Source: Pseudomonas syringae
Lineage (GTDB): Bacteria > Pseudomonadota > Gammaproteobacteria > Pseudomonadales > Pseudomonadaceae
NCBI RefSeq assembly: GCF_021606685.1
Contig: NZ_WKCB01000052.1
Location: 1 to 40,898 of the forward strand
Direction: 5' to 3'
Length of the DNA stretch: 40,898 bases
How positions within the stretch are numbered: the stretch's first letter is position 1; each line of letters starts with the position of its first letter. Shown in pieces: positions 23,563 through 31,520 of the stretch. The notes under the pieces were generated by a model. It was not told where the DNA came from, made no database searches, and saw only the letters and a list, made by a program, of their open reading frames with translations. The position numbers were made by a program, and so were the translations under genes.

Positions 23563-24537
23563 ATGAAGCTTCAACAACTGCGCTACATCTGGGAAGTGGC
23601 GCACCACGACCTCAACGTTTCCGCTACTGCTCAAAGCCTGTACACCTCGCAACCCGGTATCAGCAAGCAGATCCGCCTGCTCGAAGACGAGCTGGGCGTT
23701 GAAGTGTTCGCGCGCAGCGGCAAGCACCTCACCCGCGTTACCCCGGCCGGTGAGCGCATCATCACCACTGCCGGCGAAATCCTGCGCAAAGTCGAAAGCA
23801 TCAAGCAGATCGCCCAGGAATTCTCCAACGAGAAGAAAGGCACCCTGTCGATCGCCACCACTCACACCCAGGCACGCTATGCACTGCCGCCGGTGATCCG
23901 CGATTTCATCAAGCAGTACCCGGATGTGGCGTTACACATGCACCAGGGCTCGCCGATGCAGATCGCCGAGATGGCTGCCGATGGCACCGTCGATTTCGCC
24001 ATTGCCACCGAGGCCCTGGAGCTGTTCGGTGACCTGGTGATGATGCCGTGCTACCGCTGGAACCGTTGCGTGGTCGTGCCTCAGGGCCACCCATTGGCCA
24101 AGCTGTCGAAGCTGACCCTGGAAGCCCTGGCGGAATACCCGATCGTGACTTATGTGTTCGGTTTCACCGGCCGTTCCAAGCTCGACGAAGCCTTCAGCCA
24201 TCGCGGCCTTACGCCGAAAGTGGTGTTCACTGCCGCCGACGCCGACGTGATCAAAACTTACGTTCGCCTGGGGCTGGGCGTGGGCATCGTCGCCAAGATG
24301 GCGGTCGATACCAACCTGGATAAAGACCTGGTGGTGCTCGATGCCAGCGAGCTGTTCGAGTCCAGCGTGACCAAGATCGGCTTCCGTCGTGGCACCTTCC
24401 TGCGCGGTTTCATGTGCGACTTCATCGAGAAGTTCGCACCGCACCTGACCCGCGAAGTCATGGCCAAGGCGATCCAGTGCCACAACAAGCAGGAACTGGA
24501 AGAGCTGTTCGACGGCGTAGAACTGCCGGTTCACTGA
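23563..24537 (+). CDS. cysB: LysR-type regulator CysB
   Basis: A 324-residue regulator of cysteine biosynthesis and sulfur assimilation, responding to N-acetylserine. The N-terminus MKLQQLRYIWEVAHHDLNVSATAQ, with the helix-turn-helix TSQPGISKQIRLLEDELGVE, is diagnostic for CysB. The effector domain has TTHTQARYALPP and GVGIVAKMAVD. Length equals E. coli CysB (324). GAGGGA precedes the ATG. The 104-base upstream region is AT-rich and likely holds the promoter, but I see no box I would defend. Confidence 0.95.
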   Translation: MKLQQLRYIWEVAHHDLNVSATAQSLYTSQPGISKQIRLLEDELGVEVFARSGKHLTRVTPAGERIITTAGEILRKVESIKQIAQEFSNEKKGTLSIATTHTQARYALPPVIRDFIKQYPDVALHMHQGSPMQIAEMAADGTVDFAIATEALELFGDLVMMPCYRWNRCVVVPQGHPLAKLSKLTLEALAEYPIVTYVFGFTGRSKLDEAFSHRGLTPKVVFTAADADVIKTYVRLGLGVGIVAKMAVDTNLDKDLVVLDASELFESSVTKIGFRRGTFLRGFMCDFIEKFAPHLTREVMAKAIQCHNKQELEELFDGVELPVH

Positions 24538-24561
24538 TACACGTCCCAGCAGAGAAAAGCT

Positions 24562-24656
24562 TGTGTGGCGAGGGAGCTTGCTCCCGTTGGGCAGCGAAGC
24601 GGCCCCGAACATTTTGCGGACGCTGCGCACCCGAGCGCGAGCAAGCTCGCTCTAAA
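24562..24656. repeat. REP-like repeat pair after cysB
   Basis: A REP-type core (gtgtggcgagggagcttgctcccg) at the left and a related inverted sequence (gagcgcgagcaagctcgctc) at the right flank about 50 bases of GC-rich sequence with gggcagcgaagcggcc. It differs from the gtgggaggggg class seen elsewhere in this window. Confidence 0.65.
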
Positions 24657-24661
24657 GGGAT

Positions 24662-25144
24662 TTATTTGGCCTCGGTAACCGTGAAGAGTTGCCGAGCGCC
24701 TGCCACCAGAATCTCCACCTCATCCCCTTCGAACTTGCCCAGCAGGCTTTTGCCCAAGGGCGAGCGCGGGGTGATGACGGTCACCGGCTGGCCCACCACA
24801 TCTACCTTCAACCCCGCGGCGTCCGGCGCCAGAAACAGCCATTGCTGGCGAGCGTTCTCGTCCTCCAGGCCCAATAGCGCGCCCACTTCAATACCGCGCT
24901 GATCATCGTAAGCCCGCAGTGGCATGTTCAGGCACAGCGCCAGGGCCTGCTTGATTTCCTCGACGCGTTTGGCCTGCCCGGCTGCCAGGTAAGAGGCCTC
25001 CAGCCCGAGGGTGTCGTATTTGTTTTCGGCGATATTTTCTTCGTGGGTCGCGGTTTCGTAGGCGGTTTGCGCGGCACGTTGGGCGATGCCGAGGTCGGCG
25101 CTGAGCTTCTCCAGCACAAGCTGGTGGACGGCGTGTTTATTCAT
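24662..25144 (-). CDS. GreA/GreB family protein (C-terminal Gre domain)
   Basis: A 160-residue protein with an N-terminal helical hairpin (YETATHEENIAENKYDTLGLEASYLAAGQAK in sense) and a C-terminal FKBP-like Gre domain ending ITPRSPLGKSLLGKFEGDEV, which is the canonical GreA/B motif. It lacks the GDRSENAEY tip of true GreA/GreB, so it probably binds RNA polymerase in a different manner, as do Rnk- or Gfh-like proteins. It lies 12 bases after a small membrane protein gene and is likely translated from the same mRNA. Confidence 0.85.
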   Translation of the reverse strand: MNKHAVHQLVLEKLSADLGIAQRAAQTAYETATHEENIAENKYDTLGLEASYLAAGQAKRVEEIKQALALCLNMPLRAYDDQRGIEVGALLGLEDENARQQWLFLAPDAAGLKVDVVGQPVTVITPRSPLGKSLLGKFEGDEVEILVAGARQLFTVTEAK

Positions 25145-25156
25145 GGCTGTGCTTGA

Positions 25157-25525
25157 TCATTGGCAAAATTGCAGGACATTCGCCCGGCTCTTTTCAGAGG
25201 GCGCGTTCTGGTCCTGTTGCAGCCAGAACTGGCATTTGGGGTTGGCCAGGTTGCGCGTGTTGTTGCGCGCCTGGTCCAGGGTTTGCTGCTGTTCCTGCTT
25301 GCGAAGGTTCTCGGTGTATTGCTCGAACATCCGGTTAGGCGGCTCCGGCGCAGCCACAGCGGGCTTGCCCAATTGCTCGACCGCCTGGGCCACTGGCGCC
25401 AGGCTATGCGCGAACAGGTAGCGCGATGCCAGCCAGGTAGTCAGTGCAATGGCGATAAACCCCAGCCATACACCCAGGGCGATGGCGAGCGTGAGCTTGG
25501 GCAGCGACAACGATTGATTCGACAT
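25157..25525 (-). CDS. Small single-pass membrane protein, unknown function
   Basis: A 122-residue protein with one membrane helix near residues 10-35 (ALGVWLGFIAIALTTWLA). A Pro/Glu-rich segment and a Gln-rich helix follow (ENLRKQEQQQTLDQARNNTRN), then ANPKCQFWLQQD near the C-terminus. I do not recognise a family. The ATG at 25525 has AGGAGG six bases upstream. It is the first gene of a pair with the Gre-family protein and divergent from earP. Confidence 0.8.
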   Translation of the reverse strand: MSNQSLSLPKLTLAIALGVWLGFIAIALTTWLASRYLFAHSLAPVAQAVEQLGKPAVAAPEPPNRMFEQYTENLRKQEQQQTLDQARNNTRNLANPKCQFWLQQDQNAPSEKSRANVLQFCQ

Positions 25526-25657
25526 GATGGCCTCCTGGCAGGCATTTGCGGCGTGGCAGTGATTGTCGCACAGCCGCTGTGCAGAATAATTGTGATCAAG
25601 CCTTCTGCATCGGTGCATTTATACGGACAATCGAGCCTTTGATCGTTGGAGCCCGGG

Positions 25658-26791
25658 ATGAAAGCCCGCTGGGATATTTTTTGCAGCGTCGTCGACAACT
25701 ACGGCGACATTGGCGTGACCTGGCGCCTGGCCCGGCAATTGGTGGCGGAGCACGGCTGTGCAGTGCGCCTGTGGGTCGATGACCTGCGGGCCTTCGAGCG
25801 CATGTGCCCGGAAATCGATGTGCAGGTGCACCAGCAATGGCAGGAAGGCGTCGATGTGCGCTACTGGCCGGCCGATTGGGCAGGGGCGCCGGCGGCGGAT
25901 GTGGTGATCGCCGCCTTCGCCTGCCAGTTGCCGCCTGAGTATATGGAAGCCATGGCCGCGCGCGCGCAGGTGCCCTTGTGGATGAACCTGGATTACCTGA
26001 GTGCCGAAGACTGGGTGGTGGGGTGCCACCGGCTGCCCTCGGTGAAATTCAAGGGGGTGCAGAAGTACTTCTTTTTCCCAGGGTTCAGGCCGGGCACCGG
26101 TGGCCTGTTGCGCGAGGCGGGGCTGCTCGAGCAGCGTCAGGCGTTTCAGCAGGATGGCGCTGCGCAGCGGCAATTCCTGCAGGGGCTGGGGGTTTTTGCG
26201 GCAGAGGGTGCGCGGTTGATCTCGCTGTTTGCCTATGAAAATGCCGGGCTTGCCGGTTGGCTGGACGTGTTATCGACAGACGGGCGTGCCACTCATCTAC
26301 TGGTGCCGGAGGGGCGCATTCTCGGTGATGTAGCGCGCTGGCTGCAGGTAGGAGGCCTGACGCCGGGCGATGTGCATCAGCGTGAAGCGCTGACCGTGCA
26401 GGTGCTGCCGTTCGTGCGCCAGGAGCAATACGACCGGCTGCTGTGGTGCTGCGACTTCAATGCGGTGCGCGGCGAGGACTCGTTCGTGCGCGCCCAATGG
26501 GCCGGCCGGCCGCTGTTGTGGCATATCTATCGCCAGGACGAAGACATCCACCTCGACAAGCTCGACGCCTTCCTGAGCCTGTACACCGCTGCCTTACCCC
26601 CGGCGGCAGGCGCCGCGCTGGTTGCACTGTGGCAGGCCTGGAACACCGAGGGCGATATGGCTCAGCCGTGGAAAATGCTGCTGGAACACTGGCCCCAAGT
26701 CAGCCAGCACGCACAAGCGTGGTGTCTGGAACAAGGCTTGCAGGACGATCTTGCGACGGCGCTGGTACAGTTTTATGAAAGTTGGATATGA
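25658..26791 (+). CDS. earP: EF-P arginine rhamnosyltransferase EarP
   Basis: A 377-residue GT-B glycosyltransferase that transfers rhamnose from dTDP-rhamnose to Arg32 of EF-P. The catalytic residues known from P. putida and P. aeruginosa EarP are all visible at the expected positions: Asp13 and Asp17 in DNYGDIGV, and Glu273 in RGEDSF. Start MKARWDIFCSVVD at 25658 with GGAG six bases upstream. It lies directly upstream of efp (49 bases), the standard order in this EF-P type. Confidence 0.96.
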   Translation: MKARWDIFCSVVDNYGDIGVTWRLARQLVAEHGCAVRLWVDDLRAFERMCPEIDVQVHQQWQEGVDVRYWPADWAGAPAADVVIAAFACQLPPEYMEAMAARAQVPLWMNLDYLSAEDWVVGCHRLPSVKFKGVQKYFFFPGFRPGTGGLLREAGLLEQRQAFQQDGAAQRQFLQGLGVFAAEGARLISLFAYENAGLAGWLDVLSTDGRATHLLVPEGRILGDVARWLQVGGLTPGDVHQREALTVQVLPFVRQEQYDRLLWCCDFNAVRGEDSFVRAQWAGRPLLWHIYRQDEDIHLDKLDAFLSLYTAALPPAAGAALVALWQAWNTEGDMAQPWKMLLEHWPQVSQHAQAWCLEQGLQDDLATALVQFYESWI

Positions 26792-26840
26792 TACGCCACC
26801 TTGATTTTTGTAAATCCCATCCAAATTTCGGATATATGCA

Positions 26841-27413
26841 ATGAAAACTGGTAAAGAACTGAAACCCGGTACAGTGATCCGTCTCGAAAACGACCCTTGG
26901 CTGGTTCAGAAAGCTGAGTTCACCAAGTCTGGTCGTAACAGCGCAATCATGAAGACCAAGCTGAAGAACCTGCTGACCGGTTACAAGACCGAGATCGTCT
27001 ACAGCGCCGACGACAAACTGGACGACGTAATCCTCGACCGCAAAGAAGCGACCCTGTCCTTCATCAGCGGCGACACCTACACGTTCATGGACACCACCGA
27101 CTACACCATGTACGAGCTGAACGCTGAAGATATCGAAGCCGTTCTGCCGTTCATCGAAGAAGGCATGGAAGACGTCTGCGAAGCTATTTTCTTCGAAGAG
27201 CGTCTGGTTTCCGTAGAGCTGCCGACCACTATCGTGCGTAAGGTTGCCTACACCGAAGGTTCCGCTCGCGGCGACACTTCGGGCAAGGTCATGAAGCCTG
27301 CCAAGCTGAGCAACGGTACCGAACTGCAAGTTGCTGATTTCATCGAAATCGACGACCTGATCGAGATCGACACCCGTGAAGGTGGTTCGTACAAAGGTCG
27401 CGCCAAGAAGTAA
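26841..27413 (+). CDS. efp: Translation elongation factor P (Arg32 type)
   Basis: A 190-residue EF-P that rescues ribosomes stalled at polyproline. The tip of domain I reads KSGR32NSA, with Arg at position 32 in place of the Lys of EpmA-modified EF-P, matching the upstream EarP. Domain III ends in GGSYKGRAKK. The codon use is of the highly expressed type (few rare codons). A possible -10 box TATGAT lies at 26787-26792, inside the end of earP, so efp may also have its own promoter. No strong ribosome site precedes the ATG. Confidence 0.96.
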   Translation: MKTGKELKPGTVIRLENDPWLVQKAEFTKSGRNSAIMKTKLKNLLTGYKTEIVYSADDKLDDVILDRKEATLSFISGDTYTFMDTTDYTMYELNAEDIEAVLPFIEEGMEDVCEAIFFEERLVSVELPTTIVRKVAYTEGSARGDTSGKVMKPAKLSNGTELQVADFIEIDDLIEIDTREGGSYKGRAKK

Positions 27414-27435
27414 TTCTGGCCCCGCCGATACGAAA

Positions 27436-27464
27436 AAAAAGCCCGACCTTGCGTCGGGCTTTTT
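27436..27464. terminator. Bidirectional terminator after efp
   Basis: AAAAAGCCCGAC and GTCGGGCTTTTT form a perfect stem with a five-base loop and T-runs on both sides, between convergent efp and the hydrolase gene. Confidence 0.93.
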
Positions 27465-27478
27465 CATGGGCGCTGCAT

Positions 27479-28495
27479 TTACTTGAGGTGTTGTTTCAGC
27501 TCATCCGAGGCCTGGAGCAAGGCCGAACGCACCGCAGGCACCTGGCTGACCACGTTGAGCAAACCGTAGTCGTGGATCATGCCGTTGTAGCGCACCGCGG
27601 TCACCGGCACACCGGCGGCATCCAGCTTGCGGGCATAGGCTTCGCCTTCATCGCGCAGCACGTCGGCGCCGGCGGTCTGGATCAGCGCGGGCGGCAAGCC
27701 CTTGAGCTGGTCGGTGGTTGCCCGCAGCGGCGAGGCGTAGATCTCGGCGCGTTGGTTGGCGTCGGTGGTGTAGTTGTCCCAGAACCACTTCATCATGTTC
27801 TGCGTGAGGAAGTGCCCTTGGGCGTACTGGTTGTACGACGCGGTATCAAAGTTGGCGTCGGTCACCGGCCACAGCAGCAGTTGGAACTTGATCGCCGGCG
27901 TGCCCTTGTCCTTGGCCATCAAGCTGACGACCGCTGCCATATTGCCGCCGACGCTGTTGCCCGCTACCGCCAGGCGTTTGCCGTCGACATTGATTTGCTC
28001 GCCGTGTTCAGCCACCCACTTCGTGGCGCCGTAAGCCTGGTTGATCGCCACCGGGTAGTGCGCTTCGGGTGATGGCGTGTAGTTGACGAACACCGCCACC
28101 GCCCCCGAGCCCACCACCAGGTCTCGCACCAGCCGTTCGTGCGTGGGGTAATCCCCCAGCACCCAACCGCCGCCGTGGAAGAACATGAACACCGGCAACG
28201 TGCCTTTGACCCCGGCCGGCCGCACGATGGTCAGGTTCAACGGCTGGCCATCGACCTGGATGGTCTTCTGGCTGACATCGGCCTTGGGCAGGGTCAACTT
28301 CACACCCGCCTGGGCGCCCGTCAGCACAGCGCGGGCCTCCTTGGGCGTCAGTTGTTCCATCCGTTTGCCGGTCCCGGCGTTCAATACGTCCAGAAACGCC
28401 TGGGTGGTGTGTTCCACATCGCCCGTCGCTGCGAAGGCGGTATTGATCGACAGGGCGAGCAGGGTGCCCGCAAGCGCTTTACCCATTGTGTTCAT
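27479..28495 (-). CDS. Exported alpha/beta hydrolase, hormone-sensitive-lipase family
   Basis: A 338-residue protein with a signal peptide (cleavage near NTAFA-A). It has the HSL-family oxyanion motif HGGGWVLGD, the nucleophile elbow GNSVGG, an Asp in GADVLRDEG and a His in MIHDYG, a complete catalytic triad. The substrate is unknown. Start MNTMGKALAG at 28495 with AGGAG six bases upstream. It follows ohr by 27 bases on the same strand, so it is probably co-induced with ohr by organic peroxides. Confidence 0.92.
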   Translation of the reverse strand: MNTMGKALAGTLLALSINTAFAATGDVEHTTQAFLDVLNAGTGKRMEQLTPKEARAVLTGAQAGVKLTLPKADVSQKTIQVDGQPLNLTIVRPAGVKGTLPVFMFFHGGGWVLGDYPTHERLVRDLVVGSGAVAVFVNYTPSPEAHYPVAINQAYGATKWVAEHGEQINVDGKRLAVAGNSVGGNMAAVVSLMAKDKGTPAIKFQLLLWPVTDANFDTASYNQYAQGHFLTQNMMKWFWDNYTTDANQRAEIYASPLRATTDQLKGLPPALIQTAGADVLRDEGEAYARKLDAAGVPVTAVRYNGMIHDYGLLNVVSQVPAVRSALLQASDELKQHLK

Positions 28496-28522
28496 GTTCT
28501 TCTCCTGGGGCGGCAAAGGTCG

Positions 28523-28942
28523 TTACACGGTGACGTGCAGGCGGACGTCGACGTTGCCACGGGTGGCGTTGGAGTACGGGCACACCTGGTGGGCGGCGTC
28601 GACCAGGCTTTGCGCCTCGTCCTGGGCCAGGCCCGGCAGGCTGATGTGCAGGTCGATGTCCAGGCCGAAACCACCCGGGATCTGGCCGATGCCGACGTGG
28701 GCGGTGATCGACGCGTCATCCGGGATTTTGCGTTTGGTCTGGCTGGCGACGAACTTCAGGGCGCCGATAAAGCACGCCGAGTAGCCGGCAGCGAACAGTT
28801 GCTCAGGGTTGGTGGCTTGGCCACCGGCACCGCCCAATTCCTTGGGGGTGGAGAGTTTGACGTCGAGGATGTTGTCGCTGGAAACAGCACGACCATCACG
28901 GCCGCCGGTGGCGGTGGCTACTGCGGTGTAGAGAGTTTGCAT
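28523..28942 (-). CDS. ohr: Organic hydroperoxide reductase Ohr
   Basis: A 139-residue thiol peroxidase that reduces organic hydroperoxides, using lipoyl proteins as electron donor. Both active-site cysteines are present, Cys57 in YSACFIGAL and Cys121 in VCPYSNATRGN, with the supporting Glu in NPEQLFAAG. The start MQTLYTAVATATGG has GAGGA seven bases upstream; the 33 residues readable in front overlap the operator region. It is preceded by two palindromes that fit OhrR operators and by the ohrR gene. Confidence 0.96.
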   Translation of the reverse strand: MQTLYTAVATATGGRDGRAVSSDNILDVKLSTPKELGGAGGQATNPEQLFAAGYSACFIGALKFVASQTKRKIPDDASITAHVGIGQIPGGFGLDIDLHISLPGLAQDEAQSLVDAAHQVCPYSNATRGNVDVRLHVTV

Positions 28943-28964
28943 GGTGTCGTCCTCTGGGTTGTAT

Positions 28965-28981
28965 GCGCTAAATGTTTGCGC
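28965..28981. promoter_or_regulatory. Probable OhrR operator, proximal site
   Basis: GCGCTAA-atg-TTTGCGC: a 7-3-7 palindrome with one mismatch, 23 bases upstream of the ohr start. It matches the distal site at 29010 in half-site sequence. Confidence 0.7.
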
Positions 28982-29009
28982 GCTAAGTAGTTGGTGAGGC
29001 AAATGTATA

Positions 29010-29026
29010 GCGCTAATGTTTAGCGC
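29010..29026. promoter_or_regulatory. Probable OhrR operator, distal site
   Basis: GCGCTAA-tgt-TTAGCGC: a perfect 7-3-7 palindrome, 45 bases from the centre of the proximal site. The flanking tata/ataaa sequence resembles known OhrR boxes. Confidence 0.75.
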
Positions 29027-29069
29027 GCAAGATAAATTCACAAAATATTTTTTGGAGTACCTAAAACCA

Positions 29070-29160
29070 ATGTGGGAGAGGGCTTGCCCCCGATGGCGGT
29101 GTATCAGTCAAAGATTCATTGGCTGATTCACCGCTATCGGAGGCAAGCCCCCTCCCACAT
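29070..29160. repeat. REPIN-like inverted repeat between ohrR and ohr
   Basis: atgtgggagagggcttgcc at the left and ggcaagccccctcccacat at the right are inverted REP cores (one mismatch), with gcggtgtatcag on the inner side, as in the element at 17642. It splits ohrR from the ohr operators and could form a large hairpin at the ohrR mRNA end. Confidence 0.88.
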
Positions 29161-29178
29161 TTCGATCCGCTTTGTGTT

Positions 29179-29631
29179 TTAGATGGCGTTCTGCAGGTTG
29201 CTGCGCAGTGCAACCAGGTCAGCTTGCAGCTTGCGCAATTGCTCCAGCTCCAACCCGCTGGCACCAAGGATGCACTGCGGAATATCCATGGCCTTTCCCT
29301 GCAAGGCCCGGCCGGCATCCGTCAATTCCACCACCACCACGCGCTCGTCTTCGCGGCTGCGGGTACGGCTGAGCAGGCCTTCGGCTTCCAGGCGCTTGAG
29401 CAGTGGCGTAAGGGAGCCTGGATCGGTCAGCAGCCGGCTGCTGATTTCACCGACAGTCAAACCGTCCTCTTCCCACAACACCATCATGGCCAGGTACTGC
29501 GGATAGGTCAGGCCCAGCGCCTGCAGCAGCGGCTTGTAGACCTTGGTCATCAGCAACGAGGTGGAGTGCAGGGCGAAACAAAGCTGGTTGTCCAGCAGCA
29601 GGGATTCGCAAGGGTCAGGGTTTTTGCTCAT
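29179..29631 (-). CDS. ohrR: MarR-family peroxide-sensing repressor OhrR (two-Cys type)
   Basis: A 150-residue winged-helix repressor. LDNQLCFALHSTSLLMTKVYKPLL carries the sensing Cys18, and AMDIPQCILGA has a second cysteine (Cys120), as in two-Cys OhrR proteins that form a disulfide on oxidation. The wing region RSREDERVVVVELTDAG is typical for MarR proteins. The start is at 29631 with GAGG seven bases upstream; the long readable extension is antisense to nothing known and not homologous. It is upstream of ohr on the same strand and presumably represses ohr, the hydrolase gene and itself. Confidence 0.94.
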   Translation of the reverse strand: MSKNPDPCESLLLDNQLCFALHSTSLLMTKVYKPLLQALGLTYPQYLAMMVLWEEDGLTVGEISSRLLTDPGSLTPLLKRLEAEGLLSRTRSREDERVVVVELTDAGRALQGKAMDIPQCILGASGLELEQLRKLQADLVALRSNLQNAI

Positions 29632-29711
29632 GGCGGTGCCTCGAAAAAGCGTGTCTGGGCTGGAATCTAGCGGGCAAATCTTTAATGCGCCAGATAATTC
29701 TGTCCGGGCGG

Positions 29712-30662
29712 TCAGACAAGCCCACTCTGCAGCGCCAGATCCCAGGGCGGCACCGGGCTGAATCGGGATTTCAGGTACTCCAGCAGCAAGCGGCTGCGGG
29801 CGTTGGCCTGTTGTTCCAGGCGCAGCGCGTAGATCCCGGAGGTTTCCGGGCTGGGCAAGCCGTCTTCGCAAAACAGCGGCAACAGTTCGCCGCGCACCAG
29901 GTACTCGCTGGCCAGCCACGTCGGCAGATGGGCAATCCCGAGCCCGGCGAGCGCGCCGGACAACAGCGCTTCGGCGTTGTTGGCACTCATGCGGATGCGC
30001 TGGGGGCGATACGTGGCGCGGCGTCCGTCCAGCTCGAAACGCCAGGCAAACATGGGCGCCAGGCCATCCCAATCCAGGCCGTCGTGCTCGCTCAGTTCGC
30101 GCGGATGGGTCGGTGTGCCACGGCTTTTAAGGTACGCCGGGCTGGCGCAGGCGATGCGCACGATGCTGGCCAGAGGGGTAGCGATCAGCCGTGTATCGAC
30201 GATATGCCCGGCGCGCAGCACCAGGTCGACCTTGCCCAGGTGCGCGCCCTGCATATCGACGAAGCTGTCGATCAAATGCAGGTGCACATCCAGACCCGGG
30301 TACACCTTCAAAAAGTCGGCAATCACCGGTGCCAGGTGCCGTCGGCCGAACGCTGCTGGTGCATCCACGCGGATCAACCCCTCTGGCGCATGGCTCAGGG
30401 ACACCGCTTCGGCCCGCGCCAGTTGCAACTCGCTGACAATCCGCCTGGCCCGTTCGGCAAACGCCAGGCCGGCCGAGGTCGGCACCACCGCGTGGGTGCT
30501 GCGCTGGAACAGGCGGCTGCCCACCGAGCTTTCCAGGCTGTCGATACGCCGCGCCACCGCCGACGGTGTCAGCGGATGCCGACGTGCGGCGGCGGAAAAA
30601 CTGCCGGTCTCCAGCACATCGAGGAACAAGCTCAGTTGATCGGTGAGGGTATTGGGGTTCAT
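29712..30662 (-). CDS. LysR-type transcriptional regulator
   Basis: A 316-residue LTTR with a helix-turn-helix in GSFSAAARRHPLTPSAVARRIDSLE and an effector domain (EGLIRVDAPAAFGRRHLAPVI). It belongs to the subfamily with short N-termini that often represses a neighbouring transporter or oxidoreductase. The start MNPNTLTDQLSLFLD is at 30662; a Met ten residues further upstream is possible. It is divergent from the TauE/SafE transporter gene, with 105 bases between, and probably controls it. Confidence 0.9.
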   Translation of the reverse strand: MNPNTLTDQLSLFLDVLETGSFSAAARRHPLTPSAVARRIDSLESSVGSRLFQRSTHAVVPTSAGLAFAERARRIVSELQLARAEAVSLSHAPEGLIRVDAPAAFGRRHLAPVIADFLKVYPGLDVHLHLIDSFVDMQGAHLGKVDLVLRAGHIVDTRLIATPLASIVRIACASPAYLKSRGTPTHPRELSEHDGLDWDGLAPMFAWRFELDGRRATYRPQRIRMSANNAEALLSGALAGLGIAHLPTWLASEYLVRGELLPLFCEDGLPSPETSGIYALRLEQQANARSRLLLEYLKSRFSPVPPWDLALQSGLV

Positions 30663-30767
30663 GGGCGTGCGCTTATGCGAGATTGGCACAGCCATTGTGC
30701 GTTGCTGTGCGTTTCCGTGCCATAGCCGACTGCGTAGCATGCAAACCTTGAGAGTGTGGAGTAACGC

Positions 30768-31520
30768 GTGGTGTTGGATTTAGCGATGTACCTGGTATTG
30801 GGCGCGGCCCTTGGCACGGTGGGTGGCCTGTTCGGAATCGGGGGCGGGCTGATTGCCATCCCTGTGCTCGGCGTGCTGTTCGGTCTGGATCAACAATTGG
30901 CCCAAGGCACTGCGCTGGTGATGGTGGTGCCGAACGTGATGCTGGCCCTGTGGCGGTATCACCAGCGCAACCGTATTGAACTGCGCCACGCCTTGCCGCT
31001 GGGGGTGATGGGGTTCAGCTTTGCCTGGCTGGGTTCGATCTGGGCCGTGGGCCTGGATGCCGGCGCGATGCGCATCGGCTTTATCGCGTTTCTGGTGGTG
31101 CTGGCGGCCTACAACCTGTTGCGCATGTTCACCCGCAACGCCCCGCCGACGGCGCAGATGCGCTACTCCTGGCCATGGCTGGGCGTGCTGGGCGCAGCTT
31201 CCGGCTCCATGGGCGGGCTGTTTGGCGTGGGCGGCGCGGTGGTTGCCACGCCGGTGTTGACCAGCATTTTCGGCACCACCCAGGTGGTTGCCCAGGGCCT
31301 GTCGCTGGCCTTGGCGCTGCCCAGCACCGGCGTGACCCTGGTCACCTACGCCTGGCACCACGAAGTGGACTGGGCGATCGGCGTACCGCTGGCCATCGGC
31401 GGCTTGCTGAGTATCAGTTGGGGCGTGAAAGTCGCCCATGCGCTGCCGGAGCGCGTGCTGCGCGCGCTGTTCTGCGGCTTTCTGGTGGTGTGCGCGGTGA
31501 TGCTGACCTTTAAAGTCTGA
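30768..31520 (+). CDS. TauE/SafE (TSUP) family membrane transporter
   Basis: A 250-residue protein with about eight membrane helices. It has two copies of the family's glycine-rich half motif, GTVGGLFGIGGGLIAIPVL near the N-terminus and GSMGGLFGVGGAVVATPVL in the middle. TSUP proteins export sulfite or organosulfonates or import related anions; the substrate here is unknown. The GTG at 30768 has GGAG six bases upstream. The stop codon region overlaps the end of the convergent LysR gene by 11 bases. Confidence 0.92.
   Translation: MVLDLAMYLVLGAALGTVGGLFGIGGGLIAIPVLGVLFGLDQQLAQGTALVMVVPNVMLALWRYHQRNRIELRHALPLGVMGFSFAWLGSIWAVGLDAGAMRIGFIAFLVVLAAYNLLRMFTRNAPPTAQMRYSWPWLGVLGAASGSMGGLFGVGGAVVATPVLTSIFGTTQVVAQGLSLALALPSTGVTLVTYAWHHEVDWAIGVPLAIGGLLSISWGVKVAHALPERVLRALFCGFLVVCAVMLTFKV

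Noticed and set aside
24562..24656. Intrinsic terminator after cysB
   Set aside because: The paired sequences are REP-like and far apart, and there is no T-run; listed as a repeat instead.
25157..25618. Longer version of the small membrane protein starting at 25618
   Set aside because: The extra 31 residues are Cys/His/Arg-rich and lie before a strong AGGAGG site that belongs to the ATG at 25525.
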